From Piscinibacter aquaticus (GTDB taxonomy: Bacteria > Pseudomonadota > Gammaproteobacteria > Burkholderiales > Burkholderiaceae_C): DNA of 64,000 nt. This document shows, in pieces, positions 1 to 9,837 of the stretch (the stretch's first letter is position 1; each line of letters begins with the position of its first letter). The DNA is taken from the NCBI GenBank assembly GCA_007994965.1, contig VOPW01000001.1, positions 3,100,001 to 3,164,000 of the forward strand, in the 5' to 3' direction. Both the position numbers and the translations under genes were made by a program. Under the pieces are notes generated by a model. That model did no database searches, was not told the origin of the DNA, and worked only from the letters and a program-made list of their open reading frames with translations.

Positions 1-749
1 TCTCGGGCGAGACGATCGACTACGGCCCCTGCGCCTTCATGGAGGCACACGATCCGGCCGCAGTGTTCAGCAGCATCGACCATGGCGGGCGCTATGCCTA
101 CGGCAACCAACCGCACATCGCGCGCTGGAACCTCGCCCGGCTGGCCGAGACACTGTTGCCGCTGATGGCCGATGCCGACGACGAGGCCGACATCCAGCGC
201 GCCATCGCCCGCGTCACCGCCGTGATCGACGCCTTCCCCGGCTGGTATGCCGCGGCACTGTTGACGGGCCAGCGGGCCAGGCTGGGGCTGCTGGCCGCCA
301 CGCCGGCCGACGATGCCGCCGACACGGCGCTGGCGGCCGACTTCCAGGCCTTGCTGCACACCCAGGCGGTGGACCACACGCTGGCCGGGCGGCGCCTGGC
401 GGATGCGGCCGAGGGCCGGGACGCACCGCTGCGCGACCTGTTCGCCGACCGCGCTGCGCTCGACGGCTGGCTGGCCCGCTGGCGGGCCCGCTGCGCACAG
501 GACGACGCCCGTGGGGCGCCCGCCGGCGGGCGCGGCGCCGCGATGCGCCGGTCCAGCCCCTGGCTGATCCCGCGCAACCATCGTGTGGAGGAGGCGCTCG
601 CCGCCGCCACCGCCGGCGACCTCGCGCCATTCCGGCGCCTGCTGTCCGCGCTGGCCCGGCCGTTCGACGAACGCCCGGAGTTCGCCGACCTCGCCGAGCC
701 CGCGCCAGCCGATCTGACAGCCCGATACCAGACTTTCTGCGGGACCTGA
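1..749 (+). CDS. selO: Protein adenylyltransferase SelO (YdiU family), C-terminal part
   Basis: This is the C-terminal third of a SelO/YdiU pseudokinase, which transfers AMP to Ser/Thr/Tyr residues of target proteins. The reading frame is open from base 3, so the start lies outside the window. Family landmarks visible are the DYGPCAFM stretch at the very start, GRYAYGNQPHIARWNL about 20 residues later, the conserved WLIPRNHRVEEAL near position 550-600, and the C-terminal YQTFCGT. The end motif with Cys three residues from the terminus is characteristic of SelO. No frameshift is seen. Assignment is firm; only the N-terminal catalytic part cannot be inspected. Confidence 0.93.
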   Translation, partial: SGETIDYGPCAFMEAHDPAAVFSSIDHGGRYAYGNQPHIARWNLARLAETLLPLMADADDEADIQRAIARVTAVIDAFPGWYAAALLTGQRARLGLLAATPADDAADTALAADFQALLHTQAVDHTLAGRRLADAAEGRDAPLRDLFADRAALDGWLARWRARCAQDDARGAPAGGRGAAMRRSSPWLIPRNHRVEEALAAATAGDLAPFRRLLSALARPFDERPEFADLAEPAPADLTARYQTFCGT

Positions 750-1136
750 GAGCGTTTCGGGGCGCGGCTGCAGCTGCAAGTGAGGTTTCACTCCTTGCGG
801 GTTGCAACAGTTGATCGGAGGCGCTCGTCAACCGCGGGGACTAGGCTGACGTTCAACACCCGAACACGCATGGCTGCGTCTTCCTCAACCCGACGACAGC
901 CCCGACCGACATGGCCCCCGCTACACCCAGACCTCCGACACCCCGAAGCGCAAGTCGATCCCGATCTCCCCGCTGATCGGTGAGCGCCGCGACGCCAAGC
1001 ACGAGAACTCCCTGTGCGACGCGATCGGCGGCGGCGCCGCCCCGCTGGCGCAGGCACTCATCGCCGACCGCAAGCGCTGACCGGCCACCGCCGTCAGCCG
1101 GCGGCGCGCCGTGTCTGAGCGACACTGGCGGCCGCC
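750..1136. other. Intergenic stretch with a coding-like remnant
   Basis: No complete gene is recognised between selO and the DUF1772 gene. The second half (about 910-1080, + strand) has coding-like composition and can be read as a peptide ending in APLAQALIADRKR before a TGA at about 1078-1080. It has no convincing start and no family I recognise. It may be the end of a small gene interrupted by an indel, or a remnant. Confidence 0.35.
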
Positions 1137-1606
1137 ATGCTCGATTCCCTCCCCCTGCTCGTCAGCCTCGGCGCCGGCCTCGTCGGCGGCGTCTTCTTCG
1201 CCTTCTCCGCCTTCGTGATGAAGGCGCTGGCGGAGTTGCCCGCCGAACATGGCATCGCCGCGATGCAGCGCATCAACGTGGTGGTGCTCAACCCGCTGTT
1301 CCTCGGCCTGTTCGTCGGCACCGCGGTGCTGGCCGGCCTGTGCATCTTCGCGGCCTTCTTCCCTGGGGCACGACGCGCTCGTCGTTGCTGCTCACGGCCG
1401 GGCTCAGCTACCTGATCGGTTCGTTCGGCGTGACGGCGGCGTTCAACGTGCCGCGCAACGAACGCCCGGCGCGGCTCGACGCCGTCTCGCGGGAGGCGCA
1501 CGACTACTGGCCGGTCTACCTGCGCAGCTGGCTGATGTGGAACCATGTCCGCACGCTCGCCTCGGCGCTGGCGGCGGGCTGCGCGGCAGGGGCCTTGGCG
1601 GTCTGA
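1137..1606 (+). CDS. DUF1772 (anthrone oxygenase-like) membrane protein, frameshifted
   Basis: A small integral membrane protein of the DUF1772 family, about 155 residues once the frame is repaired. The first part starts MLDSLPLLVSLGAGLVGG and carries two hydrophobic helices (about residues 5-25 and 60-80). The frame then shifts at about 1370 and continues with a further helix and the motif FNVPRNERPARLD, typical of the family, ending near the second-last helix at 1606. Biochemical function is unknown for bacterial members; some fungal relatives are anthrone oxygenases. The single frameshift is probably a sequence error because both halves match one family in order. Confidence 0.7.
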
Positions 1607-1671
1607 CCGCCCCGCCCGGTGCGATCGGGAGGGCGCCCTAGAATCCGCGCCCCGACCCCGACTGCACGCCC

Positions 1672-2577
1672 ATGTTCAAGAACGCGCTCGTCTACCGCAT
1701 CGACCAGTGGGAGCCGCCCACGCAGGCCGAGATCGCCCAGCGCCTGGAAGGCTCGCGCTTCGCCGAATGCGGCCCGACGCAGCCCGAGGCGGCCGGCTGG
1801 GTGGAGCCGCGCGGCGAGAAGCACGGCGCGCTGCTGGAAAGCGTCGCCGGCCAGTTGATCCTCAAGCTGTGCAGCGAAGCCAAGCCGGTGCCCTCCGGCG
1901 TGGTCAAGCAGCAGCTCGAAGCCAAGCTCGACCAGATCGAGCAGGCGACCGGCCGCCGCCCCAAGGGCAAGGCCAAGCGCGAGCTGAAGGAGCAGATCGT
2001 GCACGAGCTGCTGCCGCGCGCCTTCCCGAAGCGCTCGTCGACGCTGGTGTGGATCGACCGCCGCCAAGCGGGTGCTGATCGGCGTGAGCAGCGCGAAGAA
2101 GGCCGATGCCATCGTCACGCGGCTGGTCGAGCTGTTCGGCGGCCTGCGACTGGCACCGCTGCAGACGGCGCTCTCGCCGGCCACGGCAATGTCGGCTGGC
2201 TGAGCGACAAGGAGCCGCCGCGCGGCTTCAGCGTCGACCGCGAGTGCGAGCTCAAGCAGCCCGACAGCGAGAAGGCCGCAGTGCGCTATGCGCGCCACAC
2301 GCTGGAGATCGACGAGGTCGGCGAGCACATCAAGCAGGGCAAGCTGCCGACGCAGCTGGCGCTGACCTGGAACAGCCGCGTGTCCTTCGTGCTCACCGAT
2401 GCGCTGGTGCTGAAGAAGATCAAGCTGCTCGACGTGGTGCTCGAAGGCAGCGGCCAGTCTGATGCCGATGGCGGCTTCGATGCCGACGTGGCCATCACCA
2501 CCGGCGAACTGCGTGGCCTGCTGCCCGACCTGATCGACGCGCTCGGCGGCCCGCTGGAACAGCCGTCCGCGGCATGA
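1672..2577 (+). CDS. rdgC: Recombination-associated protein RdgC
   Basis: RdgC is a ring-shaped, non-specific DNA-binding protein associated with the nucleoid that modulates RecA-dependent recombination. The start MFKNALVYRI, the block GWVEPRG-KHGALL, the helix ending QIVHELLPRAF and the C-terminal LTWNSRVSFVLTD...LKKIKLLDVV are all typical, and the length (301 aa) is normal. The segment 2060-2200 is out of frame: the correct residues (AKRVLIGVSSAKKADAIVTR and following) lie in the +1 frame, and the original frame returns at WLSDKEPP. Thus two compensating indels leave an open frame with about 45 scrambled residues. The stop overlaps the next gene's start (ATGA). Confidence 0.93.
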   Translation: MFKNALVYRIDQWEPPTQAEIAQRLEGSRFAECGPTQPEAAGWVEPRGEKHGALLESVAGQLILKLCSEAKPVPSGVVKQQLEAKLDQIEQATGRRPKGKAKRELKEQIVHELLPRAFPKRSSTLVWIDRRQAGADRREQREEGRCHRHAAGRAVRRPATGTAADGALAGHGNVGWLSDKEPPRGFSVDRECELKQPDSEKAAVRYARHTLEIDEVGEHIKQGKLPTQLALTWNSRVSFVLTDALVLKKIKLLDVVLEGSGQSDADGGFDADVAITTGELRGLLPDLIDALGGPLEQPSAA

Positions 2578-3185
2578 ACGACGCGGCGCGCCGCCACAGC
2601 CCCGCGGCCGAGCGCAACCGCGCGCCCATCCTCGCCGAGCTGCAGCGGCTGCTGCCGCCGCAGGGCACGCTGCTGGAGATCGCCAGCGGCACCGGCCAGC
2701 ATGCCGCCTTCTGCAGCGCGGGGCTGCCCGGCTGGCGCTGGCTGCCGAGCGACTTCGACGAGGCGTCGCTGGCGTCGATCAGCGCGTGGTGTGAGGGACT
2801 CGATCGGGTCGCCGCGCCCGTCCGGCTCGATGTGCTGCAGCCGCACTGGCCCGGCGTGCCGATGGCGCTCGACGCGATCTACTGCGCCAACCTGCTGCAC
2901 ATCGCACCGTGGGCCTGCTGCGCCGCGCTGATGGACGGTGCGGCGCGGCATCTGTCGGCCCGCGGGCTGCTGATCACCTACGGCCCGTACCTCGAGGACG
3001 GCGTGCCGACCTCCAGCGGGAACCTCGACTTCGATGCCGACCTTCGCGCGCGATGCCGCCTGGGGCTGCGCCGGCGCGAGGACGTCGAGCGCGAAGCGGC
3101 GCATGCCGGCCTGGTGCTGCGCGAGCGCGTGGCCATGCCCGCCAACAACCTGCTGCTGGCCTGGGGCCGAAGCGCTGCGGCATGA
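2574..3185 (+). CDS. DUF938 SAM-dependent methyltransferase
   Basis: A class I methyltransferase-like protein of the DUF938 family, 203 aa. The N-terminus (SPAAERNRAPIL) and the SAM-binding glycine motif LLEIASGTGQHAAFC are diagnostic, followed by YCANLLHIAPW and the YGPYLEDGVPTSSGNLDFDADLRAR block. The C-terminus ...MPANNLLLAWGR matches the family. A short segment after DADLRAR reads CRLGL; the neighbouring frame gives DAAWG, the expected residues, so two small compensating indels near 3050-3065 are likely. Start overlaps the rdgC stop, suggesting translational coupling. Substrate is unknown. Confidence 0.88.
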   Translation: MNDAARRHSPAAERNRAPILAELQRLLPPQGTLLEIASGTGQHAAFCSAGLPGWRWLPSDFDEASLASISAWCEGLDRVAAPVRLDVLQPHWPGVPMALDAIYCANLLHIAPWACCAALMDGAARHLSARGLLITYGPYLEDGVPTSSGNLDFDADLRARCRLGLRRREDVEREAAHAGLVLRERVAMPANNLLLAWGRSAAA

Positions 3186-3721
3186 CGACGCTGCGCTACC
3201 TGCAGGGCTACCCGGAGCCGCTGCTGGCGCAGGTGCAGTCGCTCATCGACGAAGGCCGCCTGCTGCAGACGGTGACCGCACGTCACCCGGAGATGCATGC
3301 GGTGCGCAGCGAACGCGCGCTCTACGACTACGTCTGCGAGATGAAGGCCCGCCACCTGCGCAGCGCACCGCCGCTGGCCAAGGTGGCCTTCGATCCGAAG
3401 CTGCACGTGCTGAAGAATGCGCTGGGCACGCACAGCGCCGTCTCGCGCGTGCAGGGCGGGCAGCTCAAGGCCAAGCGCGAGATCCGCATCGCCACGCTGT
3501 TCAAGGAAGCGCCCGCCGATTTTCTGCGCATGATCGTCGTGCACGAGCTGGCGCACCTGAAGGAGCGTGAGCACGACAAGGCCTTCTACGCATTGTGCGA
3601 ACACATGGAGCCGCAGTACCACCAGCTGGAGTTCGATCTGCGGCTGTGGCTGACGGCACGGGAACTGCCGGCGACACTTCCGGCATCGCCTGACAACGAG
3701 GATTCGAATGGCTGTGTATGA
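3182..3721 (+). CDS. YgjP-like metal-dependent hydrolase (DUF45)
   Basis: A 179-residue protein with the zinc-metallopeptidase signature VVHELAHLKEREHDKAFY (about residues 117-134), followed by HMEPQYHQLEFDLRLWL, as in the YgjP/WLM-type families (PF01863). The ATG at 3182 overlaps the end of the DUF938 gene, and the frame has no disruption. The substrate is unknown; the HELxH helix and downstream Glu/His imply a Zn2+ site. The last residues overlap the start of the next gene by 14 bp. Confidence 0.82.
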   Translation: MTTLRYLQGYPEPLLAQVQSLIDEGRLLQTVTARHPEMHAVRSERALYDYVCEMKARHLRSAPPLAKVAFDPKLHVLKNALGTHSAVSRVQGGQLKAKREIRIATLFKEAPADFLRMIVVHELAHLKEREHDKAFYALCEHMEPQYHQLEFDLRLWLTARELPATLPASPDNEDSNGCV

Positions 3722-5020
3722 CACCCTCGCCCGCGCGGTCGCCCTGGTGGGCGCCGGCGCGATCCGCTGGCGCCGCCTGCAAGGCAGCGTGCACCACACG
3801 CCCGCCGTCGGCACGGCACCGCAGATTCCTGGCGCGCAACCGCAGGGCGCCATCCCGACGCTGAAGATGCCCACCGCGCAGGGCTGGGCCGAGGGGCAGC
3901 GGCCCGCCGCGGCGCCTGGGCTGAAGGTCAACGCCTTCGCAGCGGGGCTCAAGCACCCGCGCTGGATCACGGTGCTGCCCAACGGCGACGTGACGGTGGC
4001 CGAGGCGCTGCAGCAGGCCGGCGGCGCGCCACGCACGCTGTTCGACCATGCGATGGTGGCGACGATGCGCCGCGCCGCTGCGCTCGGCGAGAGCCCGAAC
4101 CGCATCACGCTGCTGCGCGATGCCGACGGCGACGGCGTGGCCGAGCAGCGCCACGCCCTGCTCGAGAACCTCAACCAGCCCTTCGGCATGGCGCTGGTCG
4201 GCGACACCTTCTATGTCGGCAACACCGACGGCGTGGTGGCCTTCCGTATACGGCCGGCACGACACGCATCACCGCTGCCCCGCGCCGCCTCACCACCTAC
4301 GAGCCGGCCGGCCACTGGACGCGCAGCCTGCTGCCCAGCGCCGACGGCCAGCGCCTGTACGTCGGCGTCGGTTCGCTGAGCAACATCGGCGAGCGCGGCA
4401 TGGCGGCCGAAGAAGGCCGTGCCTGCATCTACGAACTCGATCTGCGCACCGGGCAGCACCGCATCTTCGCGGCGGGCCTGCGCAACCCGGTGGGTCTGGC
4501 CTGGGAGCCGACCACTGCCCGGCTCTGGACGGTGGTCAACGAACGCGATGGGCTCGGCGACGAGACGCCGCCCGACTACCTCACCTCCGTCAGCGACGGC
4601 GGCTTCTACGGCTGGCCGTACTGCTACTGGGGCCAGACGGTGGACGACCGCGTGCCGCAGGACCCGGCGCTCGTCGCGCGCACGCTGACACCCGACTATG
4701 CGCTCGGCGGCCACACCGCCTCGCTCGGCCTGTGCTGGATGCCCGCGGGCACGCTGCCCGGCTTCGACGTCGACGGCATGGTGATCGGCCAGCACGGCTC
4801 GTGGAACCGCAGCACGCTCAGCGGCTACAGGGTGGTGTTCGTGCCCTTCGCCGACGGCCGGCCGTCGGGCGCCCCGCGCGACATCCTCTGGGGCTTCCTC
4901 GCGCCGGATGAGTCGGTGTCCTATGGCCGGCCGGTGGGCGTGGCGATCGGGCCGGACCGTCGCTCGCTGCTGGTGGCCGACGATGTGGGCGACGTGGTCT
5001 GGCGCGTGGCTTCGGCCTGA
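3708..5020 (+). CDS. PQQ-dependent sugar (sorbosone) dehydrogenase family protein, frameshifted
   Basis: A beta-propeller protein of the glucose/L-sorbosone dehydrogenase family, about 437 aa after repair. It has an N-terminal hydrophobic segment (ARAVALVGAGAIRW), then GLKHPRWITVLPNGDVTVAEA, NRITLLRDADGDGVAE and PFGMALVGDTFYVGNTDGVV. A frameshift at about 4246 moves the frame to the C-terminal part: GLRNPVGLAWEP, LWTVVNERDGLGDETPPDYLT, GGFYGWPYCYWG, QHGSWNRS and GRPVGVAIGPD. These are the usual conserved propeller motifs. Likely exported or membrane-anchored; substrate and need for PQQ cannot be decided from sequence. It is followed closely by mmuM. Confidence 0.83.
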
Positions 5021-5027
5021 GCATGAC

Positions 5028-6008
5028 GTGAGCGACTCACCGCACGGCGTGATCGCCGCCTGGCTGGCCCGCCACCCCCACCTCGTGCTCGATGGCGCGC
5101 TCGGCACCGAGCTCGTGCGGCGTGGCGCCGACATCGCCGATCCGATGTGGTCGGCGAAGCTGCTGGTCGAGAACCCCGCGCTGATCCGCGAGGTGCACCT
5201 CGACTACTTCCGCGCCGGCGCCGACGTGGCCACCACCGCCACCTACCGTGCCACCTTCCAGGGCTTCGCGCGGCGCGGCATCGGGCACGACGAGGCTGCG
5301 CGCTTGATGCGCCTGGCCGTGACCTTGGCCGTCGAGGCGCGCGAGCATTTCTGGCAGGAAGCGCAGCGTGATCCCACGCTCTCGGCCCGCGCGCGGCCGC
5401 TGGTCGCCGCGTCGATCGGCCCCTACGGCGCGATGCTCGCCGATGGCTCCGAGTACCGCGGCCACTATGGCCTGACCGAGCGAGAGTTGATGGACTTCCA
5501 TCGGCCGCGTCTGCAACTGCTGGCTGCCTCCGGTGCCGATCTGCTGGCCTGCGAAACGGTGCCCTGCCTCGTCGAGGCGGTCGCTCTGGCGCGGCTGCTC
5601 GACGAGACGCCGGGCAGCGAGGCGTGGATCAGCTTCTCCTGCCGCGATGGCCAGACCGTCAGCGAGGGCCAGCCCTTCGCCGATTGCGTGGCCGCGCTCG
5701 ATCGCTTCGACGCCGTGGCCGCCATCGGCATCAACTGCACGGCGCCGCAGCATGTCGATTCGCTGGTGCGCATCGCGGCGGCGAACACCGCCAAGCCGAT
5801 CGTCGTCTACCCCAACAGCGGCGAAACCTACGATGCGGCGCAGGCCTCGTGGCACGGCGCCGCGCAGCCTGGCGGCGAAGCGCTGGCCACGGCGGCGCTG
5901 CGCTGGTCGGCCGCCGGCGCGCGGCTGATCGGCGGCTGCTGCCGCACCACGCCCGCCGACATCTCGGCGCTGTGCCGCCGCTGGGCCGAGGCCGAGCCAG
6001 ACATCTGA
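5028..6008 (+). CDS. mmuM: Homocysteine S-methyltransferase
   Basis: Transfers a methyl group from S-methylmethionine or SAM to homocysteine, giving methionine, in the cytosol. It starts at a GTG (5028) directly after the dehydrogenase; about 326 aa. Typical features are LVLDGALGTELVRRGADIADPMWSAKLL at the N-terminus, the zinc-ligand Cys in GINCTAPQHV (about residue 240) and the paired Cys in GGCCRTTPADI near the C-terminus. These three cysteines are the expected Zn2+ ligands that activate the thiol of homocysteine. Frame intact. Confidence 0.93.
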   Translation: MSDSPHGVIAAWLARHPHLVLDGALGTELVRRGADIADPMWSAKLLVENPALIREVHLDYFRAGADVATTATYRATFQGFARRGIGHDEAARLMRLAVTLAVEAREHFWQEAQRDPTLSARARPLVAASIGPYGAMLADGSEYRGHYGLTERELMDFHRPRLQLLAASGADLLACETVPCLVEAVALARLLDETPGSEAWISFSCRDGQTVSEGQPFADCVAALDRFDAVAAIGINCTAPQHVDSLVRIAAANTAKPIVVYPNSGETYDAAQASWHGAAQPGGEALATAALRWSAAGARLIGGCCRTTPADISALCRRWAEAEPDI

Positions 6009-6020
6009 TCGAGTTCAACG

Positions 6021-6043
6021 CAATTGAGAACCATTCTCAATTG
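6021..6043. promoter_or_regulatory. Fur-box-like palindrome
   Basis: A perfect 10+10 bp inverted repeat, CAATTGAGAA-CCA-TTCTCAATTG, lies 16 bp before the chosen start of the DUF1513 gene. The inner GAGAA...TTCTC halves match the consensus of betaproteobacterial Fur boxes. This suggests iron repression of the downstream gene. No experimental support. Confidence 0.75.
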
Positions 6044-6058
6044 ATGTAGGATGCCGGC

Positions 6059-7220
6059 ATGCCTTCGTTGCCCGCCTCCCTCGCCCGATCCGCCGCACTG
6101 CCGCGCCGCCGCTTCCTCGCGGGGCTCGGCGCCATCGCCGTTGCAGGCACGGGGCACGCCGCCAGCGCCGCACCGAAGGCCGCGCGCCAGCGCTTGGCCG
6201 CCGCCCTGGCGCTTGCCCGATGGCACGCCCGGCGAACTGGATCGCGTCGGCGTGCTAGAGATCGACTGGGCGGCCTCGCACATCCGCGTGCTCGCCGACC
6301 ACCCCGCGCCCGGCCGCGCGCACGGCCTGCTGGCGATGCCCGATGGCGGCTTCGTCGCGGTGGCCAACCGGCCCGGCCGCTGGCTGCTGCGCTGCGATGC
6401 GCAGGGCCGCGTGTTGCAGCGCCACGACCTCGACGCCGACGGCGCGCCGCACACGCTCGGCGGCCACGCCATGCTGTCGGCCGACGGGCAACGGCTCTTC
6501 ACCTGCGAGACGAATCCCGACACCGGAGACGGCTGGATCGGCGTGCGCTCGCCCGACACGCTGCGCCGCCTCGGCGAATTCCGCAGCCACGGCATCGACC
6601 CGCACCAGATGCTGCTCGACGGCGACGGCCGGCTGTGGGTGGCCAACGGCGGCATCCCGCGGCTGCGCGACGGCCGCAAGACGGCGATGGAGCGCATGGC
6701 GCCCTCGCTGGTGGAACTGGCCCCCGACGATGGCCGCCTGCTCGCCGCCCATCGCCTGGCCGACCCGCGCCTGAGCGTGCGCCACATCGCCTGGGCGGCC
6801 GGTGGCAGCAAACGCATGGGCGTGGCGCTGCAGGCCGAGCACGAGGACGAAGCGGCCCGTCGCGAAGCGCCGCTGCTGGCGGTGCTCGAAGACGGCAAGC
6901 TCACGCTGCCCACGCGCGATGCGCAGGGCGCGGGTTACGCCGGCGACATCGCCGCCGGCCCCGGCGGCGGCTTCGTGCTCAGCGGGCAGCGCACGGGCCG
7001 CGGACTGTGGTGGCACCCGGGCGCGGCCGCGGACCTCGTGCGTGTAGCCGAACTCGGCGAACCCTGCGCACTGGCGAGCTGGGACGACGGCCGCGGCGTG
7101 CTGATCGCCGCCCGGCTCGGCGTGGCGCGCTGGCATGCGAGCGAGGCGCCGCGCATGCTGCGCTGGCCCATGCCGATGTCGCCAGACAACCACTGGCTGC
7201 TGCTGAACGAGGCGGCGTGA
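6059..7220 (+). CDS. DUF1513 family protein with Tat signal, frameshifted
   Basis: A DUF1513 beta-propeller-like protein, about 385 aa. The ATG at 6059 gives a twin-arginine signal (PRRRFLAGLGAIAVAGTGHA), so export to the periplasm is likely. The frame shifts at about 6210; the rest runs from GELDRVGVLEIDW through GGFVAVANRPGRWLLRCD, LFTCETNPDTGDGWIGV, HGIDPHQMLLDGDGRLWVANGG and RHIAWAAGGSKRMGVALQAEH to the C-terminal DNHWLLL. DUF1513 genes commonly sit in Fur-regulated clusters with imelysin peptidases, which fits the upstream Fur-box; here it appears alone. The molecular role is unknown. Confidence 0.83.
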
Positions 7221-7229
7221 CGGGCCTGG

Positions 7230-8128
7230 CTACGCGGTCTTCATCGGCGGCGCCGCGGCGAGCAAGGCCTCGAGCCGCTCGATGCGGTGCCGGTGCGGCG
7301 TGGTGATCGCGTAGAAGTTTTCCGTCAGCTGCGTCGAGCGGCCGACCACCACCAGCCGCCGTTGCGCAGTTCGTCCTGCACCACCACCTCGGGCAGCACG
7401 GTCAGCCAGCCGCTGTCGCGCGCGATCAGGCGCAGCATCGCCATGTCGTCCACCTCGGCCCGCCAGCGCGGCTTCACGCCGGCAGCGAGGCACAGCGCAT
7501 CGAACTGCCCGCGCAGGGCGTGGCGCGGGCCGGGCAGCGCGAGCTCGAAGCCGTCGAGATCGTCGGGGATGCGCAGCTTGCGCCCCTTCCACTCGCGCGC
7601 CGGGCCGACCAGCGAGATCGCCCGGCTGCCGAGGAAGCGGCAGTGCAGCGGCCGGTCCGGGTCAGCCGGCACGGCTTCATTGGCCAGCACCACGTCGAGC
7701 TGGTGCTGCACGAGACGCTGCAGCAGCCCTTCGAGCAGGCCCGACTCGAGCGTCAGCACCACCGTCGGGTCGGCCAGCAATGGGCGGATCCAGTTCTCCT
7801 GGTAGTTGCGCGACAGCGTGGCCACGCTGCCCACGCGCAGCCGCGTCATGCCTTCGCTGCGTCCCTGCAGCCGGCCGAGCATCTCCTGGCTGAGGCCGAA
7901 GATGTTCTCGGCGTAGGCCAGCACGAGCTGGCCGGTGTCGGTGAGCTTCAGGCGCCGCCCCTCGCGGTCGAACAGCGCCTCGCCGAGCCGCTCCTCGAGC
8001 TGGCGGATCTGCGACGAGAGCGCCGACTGCGACAGGTGCAGCTCCTCCGCTGCGCGCGTCAAGTGCCCGGTGCCGGCCACCCGCCAGAAGTAGAAGAGGT
8101 GGTGGAAGTTCAGCTGTTCGAGGCGCAT
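7230..8128 (-). CDS. LysR-family transcriptional regulator (dab operon), frameshifted
   Basis: A LysR regulator with an N-terminal winged helix (about residues 5-65: LNFHHLFYFWRVAGTGHLTRAAEELHLSQSALS and QIRQLEERLG) and a co-inducer domain. The N-terminal LNFHHLFYFW wording resembles NhaR-like LysR proteins. A frameshift at about 7345 separates the last 40 residues (VVGRSTQLTENFYAIT...), which complete the domain. It is transcribed divergently from dabB with 95 bp between starts, the arrangement known for lysR-dabB-dabA loci, so it probably controls inorganic-carbon uptake. Confidence 0.88.
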
Positions 8129-8223
8129 CGTTCTGTTTTATCGATTCTTTGGTTCTTATCAATGTAATTTACAGAACTAGCTGGCGCAAGCAGGATCGCG
8201 TCCGTGATTTCGGAGTGCCCGAC
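8129..8223. promoter_or_regulatory. Divergent promoter region lysR / dabB
   Basis: A 95-bp AT-rich gap in otherwise GC-rich DNA between divergently transcribed lysR and dabB. It contains several overlapping T-N11-A-like half-sites around 8135-8165, as expected for LysR binding, but no single operator can be defined by eye. Confidence 0.45.
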
Positions 8224-9806
8224 ATGAACTGGTTCCCTGCCCTGCTGACCGTCTGTGCGCTGGCACCTGCCGCACTGATGATCCTCGCTGCGCTCTTGCC
8301 GAGGTGGCGCGACTCGGGCCAACAGGCGCCGTGGCGCAGCTTCGGCGTGCTGGCGGTGCTGGCCCTGGCCGGCGCCACGGCCTCGCTGCTGCTGCTGGCC
8401 TCGCCGCAGGGCGAGCCCGGCCCGCTGCCGCTGCCCGGCCTGGCCACGAGCACGCCGGCCGCCTGGATGGCGGTGCTCGTGCAGCTGCTCGGCACGGTGA
8501 TCGGCGTCTTTTCGGCGCGCTACCTGCAGGGCGAGCCGAACCAGCCGCGCTACCTCGCCGCCTTCGCCGCGGTGCTCGCCGCGGTGCAGGTGCTGCTGCT
8601 GGCCGATCACTGGCTGGTGCTGATCGCCGCGTGGGCCGCGGTGGGCGTCGCGCTCGAGCGGCTGCTGTGCTTCTACCCGGAACGCGCCTTCGCGCAACTC
8701 GCTGCGCACAAGAAGCGCCCGGCCGACCGGCTCGCCGACGCGCTGCTGCTGGCCGCTGCCGCGCTGGCGTGGACCGAGGTGGGCAGCGGCTCGCTGAGCG
8801 AACTCTGGCGCCACGTCGAGCAGGGCGAGGCCTCGTGGCTGCTGCAGGCCAGCGCGCTCAGCTTCGTGCTCGCGGTGATCCTGCGCACCGCGCTGCTGCC
8901 GGTGCACGGCTGGCTGATCCAGGTGATGGAGGCACCGACGCCGGTGTCGGCGCTGCTGCACGCCGGCGTCGTCAACCTGGGCGGCTTCCTGCTGATCCGC
9001 TTCGCGCCGCTGCTCGAGGCCGCGCCCGCAGCGCGCTGGGTGCTGATCGCCTTCGGCCTCGGCACCGCGATGCTCGCCGGCCTGGTGATGCTGACGCGCG
9101 TCAGCATCAAGGTGCGGCTGGCGTGGTCGACGGTCGCGCAGATGGGCTTCATGGTGCTGGAGTGCGGCCTCGGCCTCTACACCCTCGCGGCGCTGCACCT
9201 GATCGGCCACTCGCTGTACAAGGCGCACGCCTTCCTCGCCGCGTCATCGGTGGTACAGCAGAGGGCCGCGTGCAGGAGATGCGTGGCGTTTCGTCCGCAT
9301 CGGCCGCCAGCCCGGCGCTGGCCCCGGCGCTGTCGGTGGCGATCGTCGTGCTGGTGGCCGAGCTCTCCGGCAGCGCCGACTGGCCGGCCTGGTGGAGCGG
9401 CGTGCTGGCGCTGGCCTGGGCGCCACTGTTCTGGATGCCGGTACAGCACGGCAGCACTTCGACGTTGCTGCCGCGCCTGGCCACGGCCGCCGCGATGGTC
9501 GCCGCGCTGACCACGGCGATGGTGCTCGGCCATGCGCTGCCGCTCGGCGCGGCCGACGCGCCCAGCCACGCCGGCGGATGGGTCGCACTGGCCGGCATGG
9601 CGGTGATGTACGCGCTGCTGGTGGCCGTGCAGCTCTGCCCGCAGCGCCTGGCCGGCTGGCGGCGCTGGAGCTACGCCGGCTTCTACGTCGACGAGTTCTA
9701 CACCCGCGTCGCGCTGTGGCTGTGGCCCGCGCACTGGACGCCCGAGGCCCGCCGCCGCGCCCAGGCCCAAGGCAGCGCGATGCAGCCCGCCTCGGCCGCC
9801 CGCTGA
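8224..9806 (+). CDS. dabB: DabB-like proton-conducting membrane subunit (NuoL/MrpA-like), frameshifted
   Basis: A multispanning membrane protein of the proton-antiporter/NADH-dehydrogenase subunit family, about 525 aa. The ATG at 8224 (MNWFPALLTVCALAPAAL) gives a clean first helix. The core includes LLPVHGWLIQVMEAPTPVSALLHAGVVNLGGFLLIRF, the canonical proton-channel segment, and LIGHSLYKAHAFL. A frameshift at about 9260 leads into the rest (LAPALSVAIVVLVAELSG... WSYAGFYVDEFYTRVALWLWP). Being directly upstream of a DUF2309 gene, it fits DabB, which couples ion flux to CO2 hydration by DabA. The gap to dabA is 31 bp. Confidence 0.87.
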
Positions 9807-9837
9807 GCCCCTGAACCGCCCCGAACCGGAGAACCGC

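Noticed and set aside
780..1125. Several short overlapping open frames on both strands
   Set aside because: Overlapping GC-driven frames with no family match; kept only as a possible remnant.
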